This document shows positions 53,481 to 62,497 of a stretch of DNA of 64,000 nt, one piece after another. Below the pieces are notes generated by a model, which saw only the letters and a program-made list of their open reading frames with translations, had not been told where the DNA came from and did no database searches. The stretch's first letter is position 1, and the number at the start of each line of letters is the position of its first letter. Origin of the DNA: Variovorax sp. 54 (GTDB taxonomy: Bacteria; Pseudomonadota; Gammaproteobacteria; Burkholderiales; Burkholderiaceae_C); the NCBI RefSeq assembly GCF_002754375.1, contig NZ_PEFF01000001.1, positions 4,543,501 through 4,607,500 on the forward strand. The letters run 5' to 3'. The translations under genes were made by a program, and so were the position numbers.

Positions 53481-54366
53481 GCGCGGCCGTCTCGCGCACC
53501 ATGCGCCAGACCCGCTGGGCGAGCGGCGACAGTTCGCGGTTGCGGCGCCGGATCAGCATGATCGCGCGCTGCACATTCGGCACCAGCGGGCGCACCACCA
53601 ACCGCGCCAGTCCCTCGGGCGGCAACGACAGCCCCGGCATCACGCTGATGCCGATGCCGGCCTCGACCATGCGGAACACGGTGGTCGCATGGCCCAGCTG
53701 CTGCTTCACGTCGCAGCGCGCGCCGTGCCGCTCCAGCGCCTGGTCGATGAGACGCCGGCTGCCCGAGGCGTGATCGAGCAGCACCAGCGGCTGGCCGTCG
53801 AGCGCCGACCAGTTCACCGAGGCCTTTTTTTGCGTCAGCCGATGGCCGGGCAGCGTGACCACCATGAAGGGGTCGGCGAGGATCGATTCGCAGTGCAGGT
53901 CGTCGGCTTCCGAGGGCTCGATCACCACGCCGAAATCGACCTCGCCGCTGCGCACGCTGTCGAGCACGTCCTGCTGGATGCGGTCGAGCAGCAGAAACTG
54001 GATGCCCGGCGCCTGCACCGCACAGGCCGCAATGCAGTCGGGCATGAGGTTGGCCGACAGTGTGGGGCTGCTTGCCACGCGCACCTTGCCGCCACGCGCG
54101 CTGGCCAGGCCCGCCACGTCCTGCAGGGTCTGGTCGAGTTCGTCGAGCACGCGGTCGAGCCGGGCCGCGAACGAGTGGCCGGCTTCGGTCAGCACCACCT
54201 CGCGCGTGGTGCGGTCCAGCAGCTTGAGGCCGAGCTGGGCCTCGAGTTCCGAGATCGACCGGCTCACCGCCGGCTGGCTCAGGCCCACCTGGTCGCCGGC
54301 GCGGCTGAAGTTGCGGCCCTCGGCCACCGAGCGGAAGACGCGGAGTTGGCGCAGCGTGACGTTCAT
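53440..54366 (-). CDS. LysR family transcriptional regulator, CbbR/CysB-like branch
   Basis: 308 residues with an N-terminal winged HTH (LRQLRVFRSVAEGRNFSRAGDQVGLSQPAVSRSISELEAQLGLKLLDRTTREVVLTEAG) and an effector domain (VRVASSPTLSANLMPDCI onward). It is divergent from a BASS transporter across only 61 bp containing operator copy B, and a near-identical operator lies before tctC. The best reading is a regulator of organic-acid uptake that senses one of the carried compounds. Its 3' end overlaps the response regulator gene by 41 bp. Confidence 0.92.
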   Translation of the reverse strand: MNVTLRQLRVFRSVAEGRNFSRAGDQVGLSQPAVSRSISELEAQLGLKLLDRTTREVVLTEAGHSFAARLDRVLDELDQTLQDVAGLASARGGKVRVASSPTLSANLMPDCIAACAVQAPGIQFLLLDRIQQDVLDSVRSGEVDFGVVIEPSEADDLHCESILADPFMVVTLPGHRLTQKKASVNWSALDGQPLVLLDHASGSRRLIDQALERHGARCDVKQQLGHATTVFRMVEAGIGISVMPGLSLPPEGLARLVVRPLVPNVQRAIMLIRRRNRELSPLAQRVWRMVRETAALSEAPAASATKAR

Positions 54367-54375
54367 GCGCTCAAA

Positions 54376-54414
54376 TCATATATCCATCCGATAAATCCAT
54401 TTCTCTTTTGAATG
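54376..54414. promoter_or_regulatory. LysR-type operator, copy B, between lysR and BASS transporter gene
   Basis: Same 39-bp block as copy A (36 of 39 identical): ATATATC-N5-GATAAAT dyad at 54378-54396 and CATT-N9-AATG at 54398-54414. It fills most of the 61-bp gap, so it must also hold the core promoters of one or both genes. The LysR start lies 9 bp away on one side and the BASS start 13 bp on the other. Confidence 0.8.
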
Positions 54415-54427
54415 GGCGAAAGGTCCA

Positions 54428-55444
54428 ATGCAGGCCATGGCACGTTCACGCTTTCTCCCCGACAACTTCACGCTCACGCTCGTCGCGGTCGTCACCCTGG
54501 CCAGCCTGCTGCCCGCAAGTGGCCGCGTGGCGCATTTCTTCGAGGGCCTGACCACGGTCGCGATCGGGCTGCTGTTCTTTTTGCACGGCGCCAAGCTGTC
54601 GCGCGAGGCGATCCTTGCGGGCATCACGCATTGGCGGCTGCACCTGCTGGTGTTCGCCTGCACCTTCGTCCTGTTTCCGCTGCTGGGGCTCGCGCTGCGG
54701 CCCGTGCTGGGGCCGCTGGTGACGCCGCAGCTGTACACGGGCGTGCTGTTCCTGTGCGTGCTGCCGGCGACGGTGCAGTCGGCGATTGCGTTCACGGCGA
54801 TGGCGCGGGGGAACATGCCGGCTGCGATCTGCAGCGCTTCGGCCTCGACGCTGCTGGGCGTGTTCATCACGCCGGTGCTGGTGAGCCTGGTGGTGTTGCC
54901 TGAAGGCGGCGCGGTGGCGTCGTCTTCGTCGCTCGATGCGATCGGGCGGATTCTGTTGCAGCTGTTGGTGCCGTTCGTGATCGGGCACCTGTCGCGTCCG
55001 TTGATCGGCAAGTGGATTCAGAAGCGAGCTGCGGTGCTGAAGTTTGTGGACCAGGGGTCGATTCTTTTGGTGGTCTATACGGCGTTCAGCGCGGCTGTGA
55101 TCGAAGGGCTTTGGAAGCAGATTCCTGTGAGTGCGTTGTTGGGGCTGCTGTTGGTTTGTGGGGTGTTGCTGGCGTTGGCGCTGGGGCTCACGACGGTCAT
55201 GGCGCGGCGCTTTGGGTTCAACATTGAGGACGAGATCACCATCGTCTTTTGCGGCTCGAAGAAGAGCTTGGCGAGCGGGATTCCGATGGCGAAGGTGCTG
55301 TTTGCATCGCACGCCGTTGGTGCGATCGTGCTGCCGCTGATGCTGTTTCATCAGATGCAGTTGATGGTTTGTGCGGTGCTTGCTCAGCGGTATGCGCGTC
55401 GGGCTGCTGCCTCCGCTGCGCATGGGTTGAGAACTGCTGAGTAG
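54428..55444 (+). CDS. BASS family transporter (bile acid:sodium symporter-like, SBF_like)
   Basis: 338 residues with ten hydrophobic segments and the SBF_like marks HGAKLSREAILAGITHWRLHLLVFACTFVLFPLLG, CVLPATVQSAIAFTAMARGN and FCGSKKSLASGIPMAKVLF. Members carry organic anions with sodium. ATG 54428 follows GAAAGG by five bases; ATG 54437 is an alternative. Codon usage changes within the gene: after about 55000 many codons end in T (TTG, GTT, GGT) unlike the G/C-ending first half, up to the repeat block that follows. Confidence 0.9.
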   Translation: MQAMARSRFLPDNFTLTLVAVVTLASLLPASGRVAHFFEGLTTVAIGLLFFLHGAKLSREAILAGITHWRLHLLVFACTFVLFPLLGLALRPVLGPLVTPQLYTGVLFLCVLPATVQSAIAFTAMARGNMPAAICSASASTLLGVFITPVLVSLVVLPEGGAVASSSSLDAIGRILLQLLVPFVIGHLSRPLIGKWIQKRAAVLKFVDQGSILLVVYTAFSAAVIEGLWKQIPVSALLGLLLVCGVLLALALGLTTVMARRFGFNIEDEITIVFCGSKKSLASGIPMAKVLFASHAVGAIVLPLMLFHQMQLMVCAVLAQRYARRAAASAAHGLRTAE

Positions 55445-55452
55445 TTTTTTCC

Positions 55453-55680
55453 CGAGGCCGGGACTCGCCCCGGCGGGCGACTCACTTTCTTTTGCTTCGC
55501 CAAAAGAAAGTAAGCAAAGAAAAGGCGACCCCACTGTCTGCGACCCTCCGCTTCGCTGCGGGCAACCTGCGGTGCTCACGTTTCGCGGGGTCTCGCAGAA
55601 CTCGCCTTCGGCTCAAACAGCTGCGAGCCCTGATCCGCGAAACGCTGCGCTCCTCGGCGCATACAGAGGGGATTGGGTGC
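55453..55680. repeat. Structured repeat, left arm
   Basis: About 220 bp. Contains hairpin 1, ACTTTCTTTTG-CTTCGC-CAAAAGAAAGT (55484-55511, 11-bp perfect stem), and a larger fold: outer stem CGTTTCGCGG/CCGCGAAACG (55579-55588 with 55635-55644) enclosing CTCGCAG/CTGCGAG (55592-55598 with 55621-55627). Starts with GAGGCCGGGACTCGCCCCGG. The inverted copy at 55911-56136 keeps every stem with different paired bases. Confidence 0.8.
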
Positions 55681-55738
55681 CGGGCGGGCCGTCGCTTCGC
55701 TCGGCCCGGGAACTTCCAACAGCCGGATGCCACGGCTT

Positions 55739-55800
<62 letters not shown>

Positions 55801-55844
55801 ACAGCGATAACGCCCATGTCGAGGCCATCGCCCCTACAAACCCC

Positions 55845-55875
55845 GCCGCCGCAGGCGCGAAGCGCCTGCGGCGGC
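55845..55875. repeat. Perfect 14-bp hairpin with GAA loop
   Basis: Arms at 55845-55858 and 55862-55875 are exact complements (core CCGCCGCAGGCGC), with a 3-base loop. No T-run follows on either strand, so it is not a standard terminator. It lies in the spacer between the two structured repeat arms. Confidence 0.85.
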
Positions 55876-55910
55876 CCACTGGCCGAGCGCAGCGATGGCC
55901 CGTGAGGTAT

Positions 55911-56136
55911 CCAAAACCCTTCTGTATGCGCCGAGGAGCGCAGCGTTTCGCGGATCAGGGCTCGCCCTTGTTTGAGCGAAGCGAGTTTGGGCGAGACCCC
56001 GCGAAACGTGAGCACCGCAGGTTGCCCGTAGCGAAGCGGAGGGACGCAGACAGCAGGGTCGCCTTTCTTTTGCCTACGTTTCTTTGGCGAAGCAAAGAAA
56101 CGTAGGTCGCCTGCCGGGGCGAGTCCCGGCCTCAGG
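55911..56136. repeat. Structured repeat, right arm (inverted copy)
   Basis: Inverted copy of the left arm. Hairpin 1 here is CCTACGTTTCTTTG-GCGAAG-CAAAGAAACGTAGG (56073-56106, 14 bp). The outer stem CGTTTCGCGG/CCGCGAAACG (55944-55953 with 55999-56008) is unchanged, while the enclosed stem is CTCGCCC/GGGCGAG (55961-55967 with 55989-55995). Ends with CCGGGGCGAGTCCCGGCCTC. Confidence 0.8.
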
Positions 56137-56147
56137 CAAACAAACGA

Positions 56148-57809
56148 TCAGCCCTCGATCTTCCCGAGCCGAGACTCCCGCAGCCGGCTAGGCGCCAAAG
56201 CCCCCGCAGTCTCAAGAATCGGATAAGCAATAGAACAGATATGCGAATTGATCCGCTTCAAATCACTGATCAAGTCGATGTGCAGCGAACTCGTCTCGAT
56301 GCTCAGAGTCGTCTGGTCCGACAGCCGATCCAAATGGGTCGTGGCATAAGCCCGCTCCAAATCCCGAAACCGCGCCTTCTCTTCAAGCAGCTTCTGCGCA
56401 TCCCGCACATTGCCATTCAAGAACACGCTCATGCTCAACCGCAGATTGGCAATCAACCGCCCATGCAGCTCCACAATCTCAGCCATCCCCGCAGCTGAAA
56501 AGTTGCGCTGCGGCTTGATCTTCTTGTCCTCGATATCGATGATCACCCGCTCGATGATGTCCCCGATCTGCTCCATGTTGATCGTGAAGCTGATGATGTC
56601 CGTCCAGCGCCGGCTTTCCTCTTCGCCCAGCGCCTCGCGCGAGATGCGCGTCATGTAGTACTTGATCGCCGAGTACAGCTCGTCCACCGTGTCGTCGAGC
56701 TGCCGCAGCTCCTGCGCCAGCCGCAGGTCGTTGTTGCGGATCACGTCGAGCGTGCCGATGAGCATGGTCTCCACGATGTCGGCCTGGTGCAGCGCCTCGC
56801 GCGCGGCGTTCGAAATGGCGAGCGAAGGCGTCGACAACGCCGAGGGGTCGAGGTGGTGCGGTCGGCTGGTGCCCACGGGCTGCGGCGGCACGGGCAGCAT
56901 GCGCGTCACCAGCTTGGCGACCCATTGCGTGAGGCCGATGAAACCGATGCTGATCACGACATTGAACGCCAGGTGGAACAGCACCACGCCGTGCGTCTGG
57001 TTCGGCAGCTCGGGCTGCACATAGCGCACCCACAAGCCGACGAACGGCGTGACCAGTGCCACGCCGAGCGCCTTGAACAGCAGGTTGCCGACGGTCACCT
57101 GCCGCACCGACACCGCCGAGCGCGCGGTGGTCAGCACCGCCAGCAGGCCGCTGCCGAGGTTGGCGCCGAGCACCAGACCGAGCGCCACGTCGAGCGGCAC
57201 CACGTTCGAACTCGCCATGGCCGCCACCAGCAGCACCACCGCCAGGCTTGAATACGCCACGATGGCCAGCGCGGCGCCGAGGGTGATCTCCAACAGCACG
57301 TCGCTGGTGATGGACGTGAGCAGCGCGCGCACGGCCGGCGACGAAAACAGCGGCTCGGTGGCCGCGACCACCAGCTGCAGCGCCAGCAGCATCAGCCCCA
57401 ACCCGATCAGCACCCGCCCCACGCGGCCCGCCACGGTGGCCGAGCGCGTGATGAACAGCACCACGCCCACGAAGATGAACATCGGCGAGAGCCACGAGAG
57501 GTCGGCCGAGAAGAGCACCGAGATCAGCGCCGTGCCCACGTCGGCGCCCCGCATCACCGCCAGCGCAGCCGGCAGCGTGACCAGGCCCTGCCCGACGAAG
57601 GACGAGGTCATGAGCGACGTGGCCGTGCTCGACTGCACGAGCGCCGTGACGCCGATGCCCGAGAGCGCGGCCGTGAAGCGGTTGCGCATGCTCTGCACGA
57701 GGATCTTGCGCAGGTTGGCGCCGAAGACGCGCAGCACGCCGGTGCGCACGAGGTGCGTGCCCCACACCAGCAGGGCGACGGCCGCAAGCAGATTCAGAAG
57801 GTGCTTCAT
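56148..57809 (-). CDS. Na/Pi cotransporter family protein (NptA/YjbB-like) with C-terminal PhoU-like domain
   Basis: 553 residues. The membrane part has the two Na_Pi_cotrans repeats with QSS motif (GIGVTALVQSSTATSLMTSSFVGQGLVTL and VVLLVAAMASSNVVPLDVALGLVLGANLGSG; the second has ASS in place of QSS), followed by a PhoU-like helical domain (about 330-530). Likely handles phosphate efflux or uptake coupled to sodium. The first part is typical high-GC3 sequence, but the last 350-400 bp toward the repeat block has noticeably more A/T-ending codons. Starts with ATG 57809. Confidence 0.92.
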   Translation of the reverse strand: MKHLLNLLAAVALLVWGTHLVRTGVLRVFGANLRKILVQSMRNRFTAALSGIGVTALVQSSTATSLMTSSFVGQGLVTLPAALAVMRGADVGTALISVLFSADLSWLSPMFIFVGVVLFITRSATVAGRVGRVLIGLGLMLLALQLVVAATEPLFSSPAVRALLTSITSDVLLEITLGAALAIVAYSSLAVVLLVAAMASSNVVPLDVALGLVLGANLGSGLLAVLTTARSAVSVRQVTVGNLLFKALGVALVTPFVGLWVRYVQPELPNQTHGVVLFHLAFNVVISIGFIGLTQWVAKLVTRMLPVPPQPVGTSRPHHLDPSALSTPSLAISNAAREALHQADIVETMLIGTLDVIRNNDLRLAQELRQLDDTVDELYSAIKYYMTRISREALGEEESRRWTDIISFTINMEQIGDIIERVIIDIEDKKIKPQRNFSAAGMAEIVELHGRLIANLRLSMSVFLNGNVRDAQKLLEEKARFRDLERAYATTHLDRLSDQTTLSIETSSLHIDLISDLKRINSHICSIAYPILETAGALAPSRLRESRLGKIEG

Positions 57810-57882
57810 GGAGGGCGGGGGCTGACCTTTCTCTTGTTTTCGTTTTGGTTCGTTTCAGCCCCATTTTCCACAAGTGGACGCT

Positions 57883-58743
57883 TCAGTCGATCAGGGCTCC
57901 GTTGTCGTGGAAAGGATAAGGGCCTTCGAAGCTGCCGGAGGCCGCCAGGTGGGTGACGAGCCGGCCCCCGGCCGGCGACCAGGCATGCACGCGGAACGAG
58001 GGCGGCTCCAGCGTCCAGGCCGAGGCGGCGTCGGGCGCGAGGTCGAGGCAGACCTGGTGGGCCTGCGCCGGCGAGGTCGAGGCGATGGTGCCGCCGAAGC
58101 GCACGTCGATGGCGCGGTGCAGGTGGCCGCAGATCACGCGCTCGACGTTGGTGTAGCGGCGCAGCAGGGCCTCGAGTGCGTCGGCGCCCTCGAGCAGGCC
58201 GATCTCGTCCATGTGGCCGATCAGCGTCTCGAAGGGCGGGTGGTGCATGGCGACCACCACGGGCTCGTGGCGGCAGGCGTCGAGCTGGGCTTCGAGCCAG
58301 GCCAGGCGTTTGTCGCACAGCGTGCCGTGGCTGGCGCCGGGCACGCAGGTGTCGAGCGTGAGCAGCCGCAGGTCGCCGACGCGCACCGAATACTGGACGA
58401 AGCCGTGCGTGTCGGCGCCGGTGCCCAGGTAGGCGTGGTCGGGGAAGCTGCGGCGCAGCTGGTCGCGGTCGTCGTGGTTGCCGGGCAGCAGGTAGACGGG
58501 CATCGCGAGCGGCGCGAGCAGGGCGGCCAGATGCTCGTACTCGGCGGCGCGGCCGAAGTCGGTCAGGTCGCCGGTGATCACCACGGCGTCGGGCGGCTGG
58601 CGCAGCGCGAGCACCGACTGCACGGCACGCGCGAGGTACGGTGCGGTGTCGATGCGGCCATAGGCGAGCCGGCCGGGCTCGCGGATGTGCAGGTCGGTCA
58701 GCTGGACCAGGAAGGTGTTGGGGTTCGCGGTTGTCGTGGTCAT
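57883..58743 (-). CDS. Metallophosphoesterase, cyclic-nucleotide or phosphodiester phosphodiesterase (CpdA/GpdQ-like)
   Basis: 286 residues with the full class III/metallophosphoesterase set: QLTDLHI, ITGDLTDFG, LLPGNHDD, MHHPPF and CGHLHRAI. CpdA cleaves 3',5'-cAMP and GpdQ cleaves glycerophosphodiesters; both share this size and motif order. It ends the LacI-led ABC importer operon, with its start overlapping the ATPase stop by four bases, so a role in processing an imported phosphodiester is more likely than general cAMP control. Inference. Confidence 0.9.
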   Translation of the reverse strand: MTTTTANPNTFLVQLTDLHIREPGRLAYGRIDTAPYLARAVQSVLALRQPPDAVVITGDLTDFGRAAEYEHLAALLAPLAMPVYLLPGNHDDRDQLRRSFPDHAYLGTGADTHGFVQYSVRVGDLRLLTLDTCVPGASHGTLCDKRLAWLEAQLDACRHEPVVVAMHHPPFETLIGHMDEIGLLEGADALEALLRRYTNVERVICGHLHRAIDVRFGGTIASTSPAQAHQVCLDLAPDAASAWTLEPPSFRVHAWSPAGGRLVTHLAASGSFEGPYPFHDNGALID

Positions 58744-59813
58744 GCGCTGGCTTCCTGCGAGGTCATCAGGCGCTCGGCGGGGATGCGCAGGCCCACCGCG
58801 TCGCCCGGCCCGAAGGGGTTGTCGCGCCCCACGTCGGCCACCAGCACGGGCTGGTCCTGCACGCGCAGGTGCAACTGCACGCGGTCGCCGAGGAAGGTGC
58901 GGCGTTCGACCGTGGCGCGGCCCCAGCCGGGCGTGTCGTCGGGCGGGGGCGCGCCGATCTCGATGTCTTCGGGCCGCACCAGCAGCGTCGCATGCTGCTG
59001 CCAGGGTGCGGGGCAGGGCAGGTACGACCCTCCGAGTCGGACAACGCCCTGCGCGATGGCGTCGGCGGCGCGTTCCAGCCGGTTGACCCGGCCCAGGAAC
59101 TCGGCCACGAAGGGGTGCGCGGGTGCGCGGTACAGGTCTTCGCCGCGGCCGACCTGCACGATGCGCCCGGCGCGCATCACCGCGAGGCGGTCGGCGATGG
59201 CCAGCGCTTCCTGCTGGTCGTGCGTGACGTGGATGGCTGTGATGTGCAGGCGGCGCAGCAGCTCGGCGAGTTCGTCGCGCAGCGATTCCTTGAGCTTGGC
59301 GTCGAGCGCGGCCAGCGGTTCGTCGAGCAGCAGCACGCGCGGGCGCACGGCCACGGCGCGCGCCAGGGCCACGCGCTGGCGCTGGCCGCCCGAGAGTTCG
59401 GCGGGGCGCTTGTTCTCCAGGCCGCCCAGGCGCACGAGGTCGACCAGCTCGCCGACGGCGCGTTTCTCTTCTGCGGGCGACATGCCGCGGATGCGCAGGC
59501 CATAGCCGATGTTGGCCGCCACCGTCATCTGCGGAAAGAGCGCGTAGCTCTGGAACACCATGCCCACGCCGCGGTGTTCGACCGGGCGCTGCGTGACGTC
59601 CTGGTCGCCGAAGACGATGCGGCTGCCGTCGTCGGGCGCTTCCAACCCGGCGATGAGGCGCAGCAGGGTGGTCTTGCCGCAGCCCGAGGGGCCGAGCAGT
59701 GCGAGCACCTCACCCGCTTCCACCTTGAGGTGGGTGGGCTGCAGGCCGCGCGTGCCGTCGGCGTACGTCTTCGCGCAGTTCGAGATGTCGACGGGGATGC
59801 GTTCAAGTTCCAT
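58740..59813 (-). CDS. ABC importer ATPase of PotA/FbpC/PhnT type
   Basis: 357 residues: ATPase domain (about 1-240) with GPSGCGKTTLLRLIAGLE, LSGGQRQRVALARAV, VLLLDEPLAALDAKLKESLRDEL, and a C-terminal TOBE/MOI-like regulatory domain (about 270-350). Belongs to the family serving polyamines, ferric iron, thiamine, or phosphonates. Overlaps the permease end by 11 bases. Confidence 0.93.
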   Translation of the reverse strand: MELERIPVDISNCAKTYADGTRGLQPTHLKVEAGEVLALLGPSGCGKTTLLRLIAGLEAPDDGSRIVFGDQDVTQRPVEHRGVGMVFQSYALFPQMTVAANIGYGLRIRGMSPAEEKRAVGELVDLVRLGGLENKRPAELSGGQRQRVALARAVAVRPRVLLLDEPLAALDAKLKESLRDELAELLRRLHITAIHVTHDQQEALAIADRLAVMRAGRIVQVGRGEDLYRAPAHPFVAEFLGRVNRLERAADAIAQGVVRLGGSYLPCPAPWQQHATLLVRPEDIEIGAPPPDDTPGWGRATVERRTFLGDRVQLHLRVQDQPVLVADVGRDNPFGPGDAVGLRIPAERLMTSQEASA

Positions 59814-60609
59814 GGCGTTTCTGCATCAGGTTGGCGAGATATTGAAGGCCCCACAGCACGGGAAGGATCACGGCGAAGAAGACCAGCGTGTAGGCCGACC
59901 CGATCTCGATGCGCATCGAGGCATAGCTGTCGGCCAGGCCGACGGGCAGCGTGCGCGTGAGCGGCGTGTGCAGCATCCAGGTGAGGTTGAACTCGCCCAC
60001 CGACAGCGTGAACACCATCAGGCTGCCGGCCACGATGGCGGGGAACACAGCAGGCACCAGGATGCCCATGAAGCGCTGGCGGAAGTTCGCGCCCAGCGAG
60101 CGCGCCGCTTCTTCGAGTGCGAGCAGATCGTCTCGCTGGAAGGCCGAACTCACGGTGCGCACCATGAAGGGCAGCGTGAACACGATGTGGCCCACGAGGA
60201 TGAAGGCGAAGCTGGTGCGAAAGGCCGTGAGCTGGCCGTAGGCGAGGATGAGCGCGAGTGCCGTTGCCAGGCCCGGAACCGCGACCGGAAGCGTCAGCAG
60301 CTCTTCGAAGATGCGCGCCGCACGCGAGCGGCTGCGCGCCAGCGCATAGGCGCAGGGCACGCCGAGCAGCACGGTGCACACGACGCAAGCCACGGCCAGC
60401 GCGAGCGACCAGCCGACGGTGCCGCCGTAGTTCTCCCACACCTCGCCGAGCCAGCGCAGCGTGAGGCCGCTTTTGAGCCCCACGCTGTAGTTGTTGACGA
60501 GGCCCGCCATCACCGACAGCAGCATCGGCGCGATCATGAAGAGGCTCACGATCACCGTGATGGCGAGCAGGAAAGGCGCGCGGGGTTGTGACGGTGTCTT
60601 CATCATCAT
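59803..60609 (-). CDS. ABC importer permease (PotC/PhnV-like)
   Basis: 268 residues, six transmembrane segments, binding-protein-dependent permease loop ALEEAARSLGANFRQRFMGILVPAVFPAI. ATG 60609 is chosen among three consecutive ATGs because it gives the ATGA overlap with the upstream permease stop. Starts MMMKTPSQPRAPF. Confidence 0.92.
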   Translation of the reverse strand: MMMKTPSQPRAPFLLAITVIVSLFMIAPMLLSVMAGLVNNYSVGLKSGLTLRWLGEVWENYGGTVGWSLALAVACVVCTVLLGVPCAYALARSRSRAARIFEELLTLPVAVPGLATALALILAYGQLTAFRTSFAFILVGHIVFTLPFMVRTVSSAFQRDDLLALEEAARSLGANFRQRFMGILVPAVFPAIVAGSLMVFTLSVGEFNLTWMLHTPLTRTLPVGLADSYASMRIEIGSAYTLVFFAVILPVLWGLQYLANLMQKRHGT

Positions 60610-61439
60610 CGGGCGACCGGGTTGGCGCCGAAGCGGCGCGCCACGAAGAGCACCAGCCAGGTCACGACACCCAGCGAGATCGACAGCGACGCGGCGAGCG
60701 CGAAGTTGGCGTAGTTGGTGAACTCGTTGTAGATGGTGATCGGGATCACCTCGAACTTGCTGGCCAGCGTGAAGGCCGTGCCGAAGGCGCCCATCGAGGT
60801 GGCGAACAAAATGGCGGCGCAGGCCAGCGTGGTGGGCGCGAGCTCGGGCATCCACACGTCGCGCGCCACGCGCAGCTTCGAGGCGCCGAGCGAGCGTGCC
60901 GCTTCCTCGAGCTGCGTGTTCATCGACTCGGCCGCGGCGGCATAGGTGGCAATGGCGCGCGGCAGCGAGAAATACAGGTACGCCAGGAACAGGCCGAGCA
61001 GGCCGTAGGCGAAGGTGATGCGCTCGCCGATCAGCGTGTCGCTCAGGTCGGCCACCACGCCCTGGCGCCCGCCGAGCAGGATCACGAAGAAACCGATGAT
61101 CACGCCCGGGAACGACAGCGGCAGCGTGAGCAGCGACAGCAGCATGCGCTTGCCGGGGAATGCATGGCGCGCGAGGTAGATGCCCACCGCCGCGCCCAGC
61201 ACCAGCGTGGCCAGCGTCACCGCCACCGACAGCGCGACGGTGTTGGCCATGCTTTGCAGGTAGCGCGCGTCGGTCAGCACCGCGAAGTAGGTGGCGGCGC
61301 CCTTGTCGGCCGGCAGCGCCAGCAGGCGCACCACCGGCAGCAGCCAGAAGGCCGCGAAGAAGACGGCCGCCGGCGCGACGCAGGCCAGCAATCGCCAGCG
61401 CGGGTTCCAGGCGTTGGAAGTGGTGGTGCTGCGTGTCAT
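60606..61439 (-). CDS. ABC importer permease (PotB/PhnU-like)
   Basis: 277 residues, six transmembrane segments, EAA-like loop QLEEAARSLGASKLRVARDVWMPELAP. Partner of the permease encoded next. It begins 16 bp after the receptor gene stop. Confidence 0.92.
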   Translation of the reverse strand: MTRSTTTSNAWNPRWRLLACVAPAAVFFAAFWLLPVVRLLALPADKGAATYFAVLTDARYLQSMANTVALSVAVTLATLVLGAAVGIYLARHAFPGKRMLLSLLTLPLSFPGVIIGFFVILLGGRQGVVADLSDTLIGERITFAYGLLGLFLAYLYFSLPRAIATYAAAAESMNTQLEEAARSLGASKLRVARDVWMPELAPTTLACAAILFATSMGAFGTAFTLASKFEVIPITIYNEFTNYANFALAASLSISLGVVTWLVLFVARRFGANPVAR

Positions 61440-61455
61440 CGCGCGCGGCGCCGGG

Positions 61456-62469
61456 TCAGCGCACTTCCTTCAGGTACTGGTCGGAGAAGGCGCGTTGTGC
61501 CTCGGCCATGCGGGCGTAGTCGACGGTCTTGGCGCGCGCGTAGTCGCTCGCGGGCAGGAACTGCGCCTCGATCTCCTTGGGCAAGGCGCTGGCGCGCACC
61601 GGGCGCAGGTAGGCCTTGGCCCAGATCGCCTGGCCTTCGTCGGACAGCGTGAAGTCGAGCACCTTCTTCGCGTCGGCCGCGTGCGGCGCCTTGGCGACCA
61701 GGCTCATCACGTAGGGCACGGCCAGCGTGCCTTCGCTGGGAATGACGAAGGCGACGTTGGCCTTGTCCTTGTACTTGGCGCGGTAGGCGTTGAAGTCGTA
61801 GTCGAGCAGGATCGCGATCTCGCCCGACAGCACGCGCGCGTACGAGGTCTGCTTGGGCACGATGGGCTCGTTCTTCTGCAGCGCCTTGAAGTAGTCGATG
61901 CCCGGCTTGAAGTTGTCGAGCGTGCCGCCGCGTGCCTGGTTCACGGCCACGGCGCCCACGTAGCCCACGAAGGCCGAGGCGGGGTCGAGATAACCGATGA
62001 GGCCCTTGTATTCGGGCTTGAGCAGGTCGGCCCACGACTTGGGCACCGGCTTGCCCTTGAGCGCGTCGACGTTGACCATGAAGCCGAGCGTGCCCGAGTG
62101 GATGGTGAACCAGTGGCCGGCCGGGTCCTTCAGGCCGTCGGGGATGTCTTTCCAGGCGGCCGGCTTGTAGGGCTCGACCACGCCGTCTTTCGCGGCTTGC
62201 ACCGCGAAGGTCACGCCGAGGTAGGTCACGTCGGCCACGGGGCTGGCCTTTTCGGCGACCAGCTGTGCGAGCGACTGGCCCGAGTTCTTGTTGTCGGCCG
62301 GCACGGTGATGCCGGTCTTCGCCTTGATGGCTTTGAGCTGGGTGCCCCAGTCGGCCCATTCGGTTGGGCAGTTGTAGCAAATGGCGGTCTGGGCCATGGC
62401 GCCGCCGGCGGCGACGAGGGCGGCGGCCAGCACGCCGAGGCGGGCGAGTCGGTGAAAGCGTAGGGACAT
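61456..62469 (-). CDS. ABC importer periplasmic receptor (type II, iron/polyamine/phosphonate class)
   Basis: 337 residues. Sec signal MSLRFHRLARLGVLAAALVAAGGAMAQ, then TAICYNCPTEWADWGTQLKAIKAKTGITV, a type II periplasmic-binding fold. Two cysteines lie close together near the mature N-terminus (CYNC). AGGAG precedes ATG 62469. Located 28 bp after lacI. Ligand unknown; the phosphodiesterase at the operon end hints at an organophosphate. Confidence 0.9.
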   Translation of the reverse strand: MSLRFHRLARLGVLAAALVAAGGAMAQTAICYNCPTEWADWGTQLKAIKAKTGITVPADNKNSGQSLAQLVAEKASPVADVTYLGVTFAVQAAKDGVVEPYKPAAWKDIPDGLKDPAGHWFTIHSGTLGFMVNVDALKGKPVPKSWADLLKPEYKGLIGYLDPASAFVGYVGAVAVNQARGGTLDNFKPGIDYFKALQKNEPIVPKQTSYARVLSGEIAILLDYDFNAYRAKYKDKANVAFVIPSEGTLAVPYVMSLVAKAPHAADAKKVLDFTLSDEGQAIWAKAYLRPVRASALPKEIEAQFLPASDYARAKTVDYARMAEAQRAFSDQYLKEVR

Positions 62470-62497
62470 GGAAGAACTCCTGGGAGGGGTGGTGAGG

